From the NCBI GenBank assembly GCA_016795485.1, contig JAEUHM010000040.1:239335-303334 (forward strand): DNA of 64,000 nt, in the 5' to 3' direction. The notes under the pieces were generated by a model. That model had not been told where the DNA came from and did not search any database. It saw only the letters and a program-made list of their open reading frames with translations. The position numbers and the translations under genes were made by a program. Positions 25,826 to 34,900 of the stretch are shown one piece after another; position 1 is the stretch's first letter, and each line of letters opens with the position of its first letter. Source of the DNA: Verrucomicrobiaceae bacterium. GTDB lineage: Bacteria > Verrucomicrobiota > Verrucomicrobiia > Verrucomicrobiales > Verrucomicrobiaceae.

Positions 25826-27237
25826 CATTCTTGTCTTTTCACTTCAACGTGACCAGCACTGCGCTTGCAGCAGTAAGTGTGATCTGGGCTGTGCCGGACT
25901 GGGGGGGGTGGCGGAGTTTCAAAATGCGCGGTGCCGACAAGCAATCCGTCGGTAGAGCCATCAAAGGTCTGCCCACCGATGCGGATGCCTTCGGTGGCAC
26001 CAATCGCAGGAGCGGTGAGGCGTTTGAGCGTCAGGTGAGAGGTGGACTCTGTGTTGAGTTGGACGGTGATGGGTTGATCGAGGTGCTTGTTGATGATGAG
26101 CAGCCGACGAGTGCCTTTTTCATCCAGAGTGGCCCAGAGGCGGACCTTTTCATCCGTGCTGCGTTCGACAGGGATGAATCTGGCCCGGTGGGCGGTGGCT
26201 TCGGCAAAAAGCAGCAGGCCGTAGTAGGAGGGCTTTGGCGTGATGGAGCGGGTGAAGAATTTTTTGTCGTCGCTGTCATCCTGAATGGGCGAGTAGTGCC
26301 CTTTGCCGCCTCCGTGGAAGTTCACCCCATCAAGGCCTGCCTCCGCGAGTGACATGCAGAAGTCCATGATCCAAAGAGCTGAGGCAAAGGAGTCGCTCAC
26401 GCCAGGAATTCCCCCTCCCCAGGCGCTGCCGCATTCACCGAGACGGAATGGCAGGCCAGCCTCGTGGGCGGCCTGGATGCCGGGAGTGAGAAAGGTGACG
26501 GTTTTTGGCACTACATCGGCGATGAGCAGTTTCTCGGGATGCGGTCCGGTTTTGGGCGAAAGGGAATAAGCATGACCCGTGAACATGGAAAGGGCACCTG
26601 GGTTCATTTTGAGGAGGGTGGCAGCGATGTCAGGCGGCAATCCATGCGCCCAGGCGGGGCCGATCACCTGGCGGATCTCGCCTGGGACGAGCGCGGCCCG
26701 CATGGCGGCAAACTCGTCGAAGTAGGTCTCCCAACGGTAGTCCTTCGGACGGTGGCGGCCAAACCAGCCGTCGGGTTCGTTCCCCAGTTCAAAGCCTGCG
26801 ATGGCCTCGGCTGGCAGGTGTTCCTTGGCGCGGTGGATGAAGTCTTTGCAAAACTGCACGTCTCCACGGGCAAGGTTCAGCGTGATAATGAGCGGCGTGC
26901 GTGTGGCCTCATACACCTGCCGGATCTGCTGCCAGCGATTCGCATCAGGCACTTCTTTGATGCCATCGGCGCTGGCACCGCCGATGCGGATGCTGAGCGC
27001 TTTGTCATTGAAGGCACAGAGGTTGCGCAGCAGTTGCAGATACTTTGGGTGAACCGTCTCTGGCCGACCTGTGTCCGCATAAGGGAACCGACGCCACTCA
27101 CGCGAAAACCCGGCGAACGACATGGGAACGGCCTGGCCAGCCTCCTTCGGGTGAAGCTTCACAGAGACAGGCGCGGGAGCACTGGCACCCGCTTGCACGA
27201 GGGTGGTGATAAAGAGGAGGATAATAGACCGGAGCAT
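25771..27237 (-). CDS. GH79-like (heparanase/beta-glucuronidase type) secreted glycoside hydrolase, 3' end frameshifted
   Basis: Start at the ATG at 27237 gives a signal peptide (MLRSIILLFITTLVQAGAS); the frame upstream to 27351 runs through a repeat and is not coding. The clan GH-A layout of GH79 is visible: SIRIGGASADG, ELGNEPDGWFG with acid/base Glu154, and RLGECGSAWGGG with nucleophile Glu268, followed by a beta-sandwich (RLWATLDEKGTRRLLIINK). Family members act on glucuronides and glycosaminoglycan-like chains. The frame as written ends in an odd tail encoded partly by an intergenic palindrome. Removing one base from a run of eight G (25901-25908 on +) restores a natural ending (SGTAQITLTAASAVLVTLK, stop at 25839-25841). 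So the gene is either phase-variable, freshly frameshifted, or miscalled by one base. Confidence 0.75.
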   Translation of the reverse strand: MLRSIILLFITTLVQAGASAPAPVSVKLHPKEAGQAVPMSFAGFSREWRRFPYADTGRPETVHPKYLQLLRNLCAFNDKALSIRIGGASADGIKEVPDANRWQQIRQVYEATRTPLIITLNLARGDVQFCKDFIHRAKEHLPAEAIAGFELGNEPDGWFGRHRPKDYRWETYFDEFAAMRAALVPGEIRQVIGPAWAHGLPPDIAATLLKMNPGALSMFTGHAYSLSPKTGPHPEKLLIADVVPKTVTFLTPGIQAAHEAGLPFRLGECGSAWGGGIPGVSDSFASALWIMDFCMSLAEAGLDGVNFHGGGKGHYSPIQDDSDDKKFFTRSITPKPSYYGLLLFAEATAHRARFIPVERSTDEKVRLWATLDEKGTRRLLIINKHLDQPITVQLNTESTSHLTLKRLTAPAIGATEGIRIGGQTFDGSTDGLLVGTAHFETPPPPPVRHSPDHTYCCKRSAGHVEVKRQECPTDSAHHRASRSITHPW

Positions 27238-27257
27238 TATTTTTGGGGAAGGGGTTT

Positions 27258-27326
27258 CCCACAGATTCAGTTCACCACGGATGATCTGAACCAAGAACTC
27301 CATCAGTGGTGAGCTGAATCTGTGGG
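27258..27326. repeat. Long intergenic palindrome, copy 2 (upstream of GH79-like gene)
   Basis: The left arm 27258-27278 pairs with 27306-27326, 20 of 21 Watson-Crick plus one G:U. The left arm is identical to that of copy 1 (25757-25777). The element lies 20 bp upstream of the GH79-like start codon, so it would be within the leader or promoter of that gene. It may be a MITE-like mobile palindrome or an RNA structure. Confidence 0.8.
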
Positions 27327-27362
27327 AGATATTTGCCTCTTTATATACCACGACCGGGTCGC

Positions 27363-27386
27363 GGGCAGACGGATGTTCTAGAACAT
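27363..27386. repeat. 24-bp direct repeat with 14-bp palindrome, copy 1
   Basis: 24 bases identical to 28819-28842. The last 14 bases are the perfect palindrome ATGTTCTAGAACAT (27373-27386). Just after it a further TGTTC half-site follows, making three half-sites in a row (TGTTC, GAACA, TGTTC). It lies 109 bp upstream of the two-gene PIN cassette and is a plausible operator or the edge of a mobile cassette. Confidence 0.8.
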
Positions 27387-27495
27387 GTGTTCTGCAGCAA
27401 GGTTACTGAAGCCGGGGGCGTTTTTGGGGCGTAGTTTCAGGTGGACGCCATTGTTGCACGCAAACAAGTTCAAAACTAAGCTCTAGCCAGTTCTC

Positions 27496-28278
27496 ATGGA
27501 AGCCCTCACCACAGTTGAATTTTCGCTGCGGGATCAGATCGACGGAGTCGAGCTGACCCCTGCGACTATTGGATTGGCGCGATTCAATGAGTTTCATCGT
27601 CAGATCGCAGAGTTCATCGCTGGTTCAGAAGGCTTGCCTTTGGACGAAGTTCGCCCCCGAGTGGAGCCTGGGTCACACAAGCTGGTTACGTTGGTTCCGT
27701 TTCTCGTGATGTCATCTTTGGCGGGAGACTTGCGCCGCCTTGAAAGAGAAGATTGCCTTGGCGAACTAGACCCCAAGCGCGCTGAAATCATCGAACGTTG
27801 GCAGTCCAAGGCCAAGAAAGGTGATTTTTTGAGCTATGGCATCACCACCAGCGAGCAGACGATCAAGCCAATCAATTTAACCCGCGAAACCGATTACCGA
27901 GTGGGAGAGATTGTGCCGTGGGTAAAGGTCGAGCGCTACATTGTCGGCACCGTGGTGGACATGGGTGGTCGATCAAAAGCCAATGTTCACATCAAACTGA
28001 ATGGGACCGGTGAAACAGTCGTCGCTCAGTCGAGCCAGAACTACCTCAGAGATCAGGAGGAAAATCGCCTTTATCACACGGTGCTGGCTAGAGTTCAGGC
28101 TGAGCAACATTGGAGGACCCGAGATCTTCGCAGCATCAGACTTGTGTCTTTTGAGCCCTACGAGCCGCGTTTTGATGTCGCTGCGCTAGATCGGTTTGCT
28201 GAGACTGGAGCCAAGGCATGGGCTGATGTGCCAGATTCGGGGACATGGGTTCGTGAATTGAGAGGGGGGCTTGAATAA
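27496..28278 (+). CDS. Protein of unknown function, partner of PIN-domain gene
   Basis: 260 aa, not recognised. No signal peptide or TM segment, so cytoplasmic. The N-terminal half is helical (ARFNEFHRQIAEFIAG). The middle has VKVERYIVGTVVDMGGRSKANVHIKLNGTGE, a beta-rich segment with a GG-x-S-K-x-N-x-H-I motif, then NRLYHTVLARVQAEQHW. The C-terminus ends in FAETGAKAWADVPDSGTWVRELRGG, a Trp-rich tail of the kind that in antitoxins can insert into a toxin. The stop codon overlaps the ATG of the PIN gene by one base (TAATG), so the two are translationally coupled. It may be the antitoxin or a targeting subunit; this is inference only. Confidence 0.7.
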   Translation: MEALTTVEFSLRDQIDGVELTPATIGLARFNEFHRQIAEFIAGSEGLPLDEVRPRVEPGSHKLVTLVPFLVMSSLAGDLRRLEREDCLGELDPKRAEIIERWQSKAKKGDFLSYGITTSEQTIKPINLTRETDYRVGEIVPWVKVERYIVGTVVDMGGRSKANVHIKLNGTGETVVAQSSQNYLRDQEENRLYHTVLARVQAEQHWRTRDLRSIRLVSFEPYEPRFDVAALDRFAETGAKAWADVPDSGTWVRELRGGLE

Positions 28279-28796
28279 TGCATCCCTCTGGCGCAGTGCT
28301 GGATACCAGCTTCTTCATAACACTTGCGGGCAAAGATCGCGCTCACCATGCGGCAGCACGGGACTATTGGCGCTGGCTGATCGAGAAGGGCGTGCCGCTC
28401 TACCTCCCAACTATCGTGGTTTCGGAGTTCTATTTGAGGCAAGAGCTTCCACCTGAGATCACACGGGCATGCATCACGCTGCCATTCAATTGGGATGACG
28501 CGATCCAATGCTCGAAATTCCGTTTTCCGCTTTCAGACCGCGATCCCTCGACACCGCGGGAATCCCTCAAAGATGACCTCAAAATCCTGGCTCAAGCCGT
28601 GGTGCAGAATGCAGCTTATTTGATCACTGATGATGAAGGTTTTCATCGGACAGCGACCAGGCTGAAAGCTGAGGGACAATCCCCATGTATCTCGATTCAT
28701 CTGAAAGATGGCTTCAGTGAAACGCAATTGGACCCAACGGGCCAAGGTTTACTTTTTGGCACCTGGCCAGCTCCAAACGCTGATTTTGAGGCTTAA
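28278..28796 (+). CDS. PIN-domain protein (putative ribonuclease, toxin-like)
   Basis: 172 aa. The N-terminal LDTSFFITLAGKDRAHHAAARDYW carries the first PIN acidic residue and the typical 'D-T-S-x-x-I' start. VVSEF gives the second acidic position (Glu). DDLKILAQAVVQNAAYLITDDEGF gives the later Asp pair of the metal site. PIN proteins are Mg/Mn-dependent RNases, most often VapC-type toxins. At 172 aa it is longer than a usual VapC (about 130-140) and has an extra C-terminal segment (LKDGFSETQLDPTGQG...). It overlaps the upstream gene by one base and is followed 22 bp later by the second 24-bp direct repeat. The partner does not look like a known VapB. Confidence 0.75.
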   Translation: MHPSGAVLDTSFFITLAGKDRAHHAAARDYWRWLIEKGVPLYLPTIVVSEFYLRQELPPEITRACITLPFNWDDAIQCSKFRFPLSDRDPSTPRESLKDDLKILAQAVVQNAAYLITDDEGFHRTATRLKAEGQSPCISIHLKDGFSETQLDPTGQGLLFGTWPAPNADFEA

Positions 28797-28818
28797 ACGG
28801 GCGGAGCTTGGCACCCGA

Positions 28819-28842
28819 GGGCAGACGGATGTTCTAGAACAT
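28819..28842. repeat. 24-bp direct repeat with 14-bp palindrome, copy 2
   Basis: Identical to 27363-27386; the palindrome is at 28829-28842. It lies 22 bp after the PIN gene stop and 92 bp (palindrome start) before the ATG of the next secreted protein. It therefore marks both the end of the cassette and a possible operator of the downstream gene. The arms resemble the reported verrucomicrobial LexA half-sites, but the spacing is two bases where four are expected. Confidence 0.8.
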
Positions 28843-28920
28843 TCGTTCAATAGATAATCGAGCCACGGTTTGGCAGGATGGGAAGGCTTCCAACCCTCTT
28901 TTTCAAAGCCCACCAACTCC

Positions 28921-31900
28921 ATGAACCGGCCATTTCGTTTTGTTTTCGCTCTGCTGTCTCTTTCGGCGTCCGTTTGGGCGGTGGATGGCACGTTCATCGG
29001 TCAGGGCAATGGCTCGGCGACGACGGCAAACTACAGTGACACGACGAAGTGGAGTGGCGGCACCGTGGCCGGTGGCACGGGAGCGACAGCGACGATCAAT
29101 TTGAACGGCTCGACCGGTGCGGGTGCCACCGCGATCACGGTCACAGCTCCGGTGACGATCGGGAATCTCACGCTGACAAACTCAAGCGGTGCAAACTTCA
29201 GTCTCACCGGCAATGGCACGGCAGCGAACTCCACGATCACCTGGGCAACGAGCAGCGGCACGCCGACGCTGTATCTGGCGACGTGGTTCGGGAAGACTTA
29301 CACCTTCGGCGGTGGCAGCCTCACATTTGCAGGAACGCAGGGATTGACCATCAACACGGGATCAAACGTCTTCTCGCCAACCGGCGGGGGGCTTTCCTGG
29401 TCAGGCTACTCCGGCACTTTGACGGTGACGGCGAACAATAACGATGGAGGCACGATTGATCCGCAGACGGGCAACACGCTGCCGCAGACACATCTCACGC
29501 TCACACCGGGCACAGGATCGAGCTCCATCACGCTCGGCATGTTTGCGGGGCGCGACCAGACCATCGGCGGCTTCGACGGCGCAGCGGCCACGTATGTCCG
29601 CAACAACAGCACGAGCTTCAGCACGCTCACACTCGGCACGAACAACGACAGTGGAAATTTCCAAGGTGTGTTTGGCAAGAATGTCAGCTCTGCCTCGACG
29701 GACTTCCGCTCGAACATCAACATCACGAAGAATGGCACGGGCACGCAGAAGTTCAGCGGCACGAGCTACAGCGGCGGAACGACGACGATCAACGGGGGCG
29801 CATTCCTCATGAACGGCACGCACACGGCGACAGTGACCGCGAGCGGCAACCTCGCGGCGGCGACCGGCACGGGTGGCAAATACAACGTGAACAACACCGG
29901 CACGCTCGGCGGCACGGGCACCATCAAGCCCTTCGACACAGCGGGTGGCGGCGTCATGATTGATGTGAAAAGCGGCGGCAAGATCGCGCCCGGCGATCCT
30001 GCGACGAGCAGCGGAGTAGGCACGCTCACGATCGACCAGACGGCGTCCAATCAATCGGTGCTGAACTTTTCCACGGGCGGCACGGTGACGTTTGATCTGA
30101 ACACATCGGGGAATGACAAGGTGGCCTTTGTCGGCAAAGCAGGAACCACCGAGGTCTTCTACAACAGCACGGTGCTGAACTTCACCGACCTCTCCGCCGG
30201 TCTGCTGACCAGCGGGCAGTATGTGTTGTTCCAAGGTGACGCGGACACGAACTACGGCGGGCTCACCACTGATGGCAGCGGCTTCATCACTGCGGGCCTG
30301 AGCATCGGCAGCGGGTTGTCCAGTTACACGAGCACCAGCCTGCAACTGGTGGGCAACAACATCGTGCTGAACCTCACCAACCCGAACGCGCCGGTGCCGG
30401 TGGCGCTGAGCTTCAATGTGAAGGGCACGAGCAACACCGGCATGACGTCAGTGGAGGTCGCCGGAGCCAGCGGTGCCCGTTTTGCGAACTGGAACAACTT
30501 TAGTGTCACGAGTGGAAACGGCTCGATCTCAAACCTCGTGGACAGCAATGGCGCGCAGGTCACCGGCGTGAGCGTGACGATGAGCAGTGGCAATGGCGGC
30601 ACCACCTTCAACCGTGGCATCTCTAGCCCTTCGAATGACACCCGCATGTTCGACACGGTGCATGACAAGTATGACGGCACCGCCGCCACGATCAGCGTCA
30701 CCGGCATCCCCTATGGCACCTACGACGTGTATTTCTACATGGCGGACGATGGCGCGGCACGCGGTGGCAGTTTCACCGTCGGTGGCACCACTTACTACCT
30801 GCGCGGCGGTGCGGGCACGCCGACGAGCAGCGGCACGGGCTATGTGCAGAGCACGGACACCACCTTCAACAGCGGCGCGGACACGCAGGCGAACTACGTG
30901 AAGTTCACCGGCCTCAGCGGCACGCTCACCGCCACCTTCACGGCGCTGAATGAAGGCGACAGTGTGCAGCGGCTGAAGTTCCCTGGCTTCCAGATCGTCG
31001 GCACTGCCTCTCCGGCCAATACCGCACCTGCCGCGCCTGCGAGCCTCGCCATCACGGCGAACAGCACGACGAGCTACACGCTCAACTGGAGCGCGGTGAA
31101 TGGTGCCACGAGCTATCAAATCTTCCGCAGCTCCACTTCGGGTAGTTTTAACTTCGCCAGCCCGCTCGCGAGCGTGAGTGCTCCCACACTCAGCTACACC
31201 GACACCACCGCTTCAGCAGGCACCATCTATTATTACGTCGTGCGTGCCGTGAATGGCGTGGGCAGCAGCTCCAGCTCCTCCGAGGTCACCAATCCGCCGC
31301 CGGACCTCAGTTCGGTCGTTGCTTCATCGCCGGTCATCTGGCCCGGTGGCAGCAGCACGCTGAGCTGGGCCATTCCGAATGCCGACACGCTCACCATTGA
31401 TAGCGGCAGCGGTCCGCAGAGCTACGCCACCACAGGCACGCTCACCGTCACGCCGAGTGTCACGACGAACTACATCTTCAGCGCCGTGAACGTGCAGGGC
31501 ACCACGAACAAGACGGTGACCATCACGCTCACGCCGAAGCCCAACACCCGTGATTCGCTCTGGCAATGGTCCATCCCGCTCACTTCGGCAGGCATCTCCA
31601 CCGAGACGAACGACTACCCGCGAGCCTTCCTCTACATCCCGCCGGGCGTCACCACCGTGCGTGGCGTGCTCATCGGTCAGCACAACATGCTTGAGGAACC
31701 TGTGATGGAACACAACGCAGTGCGCCAAGGGTTGGCTGATGCCGGCATGGCCGCCATCTGGGTGACTCCAGCGTTTGACGGCGGTTTCAATTTTACCGCG
31801 AATCCGAACACGCCCGCCATCTTCCAAGCGATGATGGACGGTCTTGCCGCCGAGTCCGGCTACGCGGAGTTGAGCAAAACACCTGTGGTCTGGCTCGGGC

Positions 31901-34900
31901 ATTCGGCGATGTCAGAAGCGCCGTATTTCTTCGCCGCGTGGGATACGCAGCATGCCGTCGCCACCGGCGAACCGAAGCGCTGCGCGGCTGCCATTTCGCT
32001 CCAGGGGTTTTATCCAGGCCGACACAATGCGGACCAGCCGACCTACTCCAACAGTGATCTCGCCGGCACGCCTCTCATGTATATCGAGGGTGAGTATGCG
32101 GATGCGAACGGTCGCGCCACAAGCACGTTGAGCTTCCGAAACAGCACGGCTGGCACCATCATCTCCTTCCTTGGCGAACCCGGCGGCGGTCACTTCGATT
32201 GGAACGACCGCAACTGCGAATACATTGGCATGTATCTGCGCAAACTCGGCACCTACCGCCTCCCGGCGACGGCCGCAGCCGATGGCACCGCTGTATTGCA
32301 AACCATCAACACCAGCACTCAAGGCTATCTCGCTGATCGCTGGCGCAAAGGCCAAAGCCCCACCGCCAGCCCCGCCGCTGTCGGTTCCTACAGCGGCAAC
32401 ACGAGCGAGGCGTTTTGGTATTTCGACCAAGAGCACGCCGAGACAACGCACAACGCCTACCTGCCGGTGAAGACCACGTATCAACTCGTCGGCTACACGC
32501 AGAACGGTGCACTCGTGAATCAGATCGAATCGCATCTGCAAGTGGAGCCTTCCTTCGTGCCCGACCCCACGGGCGATGGTCTCACTTTCAAGTATGGCAC
32601 CGCCTTCCTCAGCACGGTGCCCGCCACCAGCAGTCGCCTCGCGGGCTGGACAGGTCTGCCCGTGGGATCGGCCATTGGTCACTCCACTAGCGCCGATCCC
32701 ATCCTCATCAGTCGCATCGCTGGTCCCGTCGAGCAGTTGTCGCCCGACACCTTCCGCATCCGCTTCGACCGTGTCGGCACCAACAACATCTACGGCCAGA
32801 CCCGCTCACGCGACATCGTGCTGATGGCCGTGCATCCCGGAGACAGCACCTATGTGCGTGCCGTGCAGCAATCACAGACTCGCATCCCGCTTCCTCTCAC
32901 TAGCGGCACCGCGCAGACCATCACCTTCACGCAGCCCGCGGATCAGTTGAATGGCACTTCTTCCATCAATCTCAGCGCCAGCACTACCGGCACCGCCACC
33001 TACGCCGGAGCCACCGTGGACTTCTACGTCCGCCAAGGCCCTGCGAAGGTCAGCGGCAATACTTTGACCTTCACCTCGCTGCCTGCCCGCACGAAATTCC
33101 CCGTCAAAGTCACCGTCGTCGCCACGCAATACGGCCGCACCATTGCCCCGCTGCTGCAAACCGCCACGCCCGTCACACGCACCTTCTGGATTCACAAGGA
33201 CGCGAAGGAGCAGTGGCGTCACCAGACCTTTGGCACGCTCGGCACCAATGGCACCACCGGCGAGCCCGAGTGGACCCTCTCCGCGAACTCCGACGACAGC
33301 GCCGATTTCGATAATGATGGCCTCACTAACTTGGAGGAATACCTCGGAGCGACCGACCCGAAGGTAGATTCTGTAGCTCCGACGATTTCGGCACCAGTGG
33401 GAGGCTTTACGACCCAACTTACTACGGGAGTCGGCGGAACTGCTGCGTTGCCTGACTACCTCACCGAAGCTGTCATCACCGACAGCAATGGAGTGACAAG
33501 TTCATCCCAGTCACCGCCTTCAGGGACCCTACTTGCGATAGGCAGCACAACCGTCACGCTGTCTGCAAGCGATGCCGTTGGCAATCTAAGGCAGGTTACA
33601 GTAATCGTAATCGTCACTGATGGAACTCCGCCGTCTATCGCAGCACCCGTTGGAGGCTTTACACCAAGCTCCATCACCACGGCGACAGCGCTACCGGACT
33701 ACACCTCTCAGGCCGTGACGTCTGACAACGTCGGAGTGGTGAATGTGCTTCAGTCTCCAGCTCCTGGAAGCACCCAGAGTGCTGGGAGCGTGTCCGTAAC
33801 TTTAACCGCATCAGATGCGGCAGGAAATACAGCTAGCACGATGTTTACCGTCACCGTGATCGCCGCAGAGGTCACAACAACGACCCTGGCGAGCAAAGGA
33901 GGAGCTGTTCCCCGCGCAGGAACTCCTGGCAGCGGCATCCCAAGTGGAGCCTTGTGGACAAAACTCGGCATCCCGGCGATCAACGAAGCAGGGCAACTGG
34001 TCGTTTATGGTGAGTGGAAGGCTGGAACAGCCAGTGGAGCGGGCATCTTCGTTGGATCGACTAGCTCATCCGATATGCAATTGATTGTTAGCAAGGGTTC
34101 TCCCGCTCCTGGCCTGCCGAACATCATCATAGGGACGTTCAAGGAACCAATTCTTGGTCCAGATGGCTCAGTCGCATGGGTGGCTGGTCTAGCTAACGCA
34201 ACCGGAACGACTGGAAACGTTGTGACCACCAACAATGCAGCGCTGTTTTTGGATGCCGACGGAACTGGACCGACTTCACCCGTGCTCGTCTCAAGAAAAG
34301 GTTCTCCAGCAGCTGGGCTTTCTGGAGAACTTTGGAGTTCGTTTGACTCTATCGTCTTGGGTGAGGGTGCTATTGGCCTTCTCGGCAAACTAGTCATCAG
34401 CGGCGCAGTGACGTCTGCAAGCGACCAGTGCTTGTGGGTGTATGATCGAAGCAGTTCAACCATGTCGCTCGCGTTGCGCGAGTCGGGTTCTTTGCTGGGC
34501 TCCAGCGTGAAGGTTATTGGTGGTCTCGTTGCGCGTGCAGCGGCTGGTGGACACGGCGGAGGTATCAGAAACAATGGCGTGTCCGATCAAATAGCAGTTC
34601 GAGTTTCTCTGGCAGACAAACGCATGGCTGTAGGCACGATCTTGGAAGATGTCAGCGTCACCTTCGACTATTTGTCATCGTCTTCCGCAGACGCATTTGG
34701 CGGCGGTGCCACATGGAAGAGTTTTGGACTGCCCGGCCAAAACAGTGCCGGAGCGCTTACTTTCTTGGGCGTCGTGCAAGGTGGTAGCTCTTCCACCGCT
34801 AACAATACCGCACTTTTTACCGAGGACGATTCCACGTTCACTCTAGCTAAGCGCGCAAGCAAGGGATCGAGTGCTGGGATTGGTGGCGGCGTATTCGCGG

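Noticed and set aside
27373..27386. LexA (SOS) operator
   Set aside because: The half-sites match but the spacing is two bases, not the four I recall for verrucomicrobial LexA; kept only as an unassigned palindrome.
28870..28920. Upstream TTG start for the giant hydrolase-containing protein
   Set aside because: It would place 17 polar residues before a clear signal peptide that begins at the ATG at 28921.
29401..32682. Long minus-strand frames opposite the giant hydrolase protein (29401-30345, 30529-31119, 31912-32682)
   Set aside because: Arg/Ala/Val-rich shadows of repeat coding sequence, with no signal or domain.
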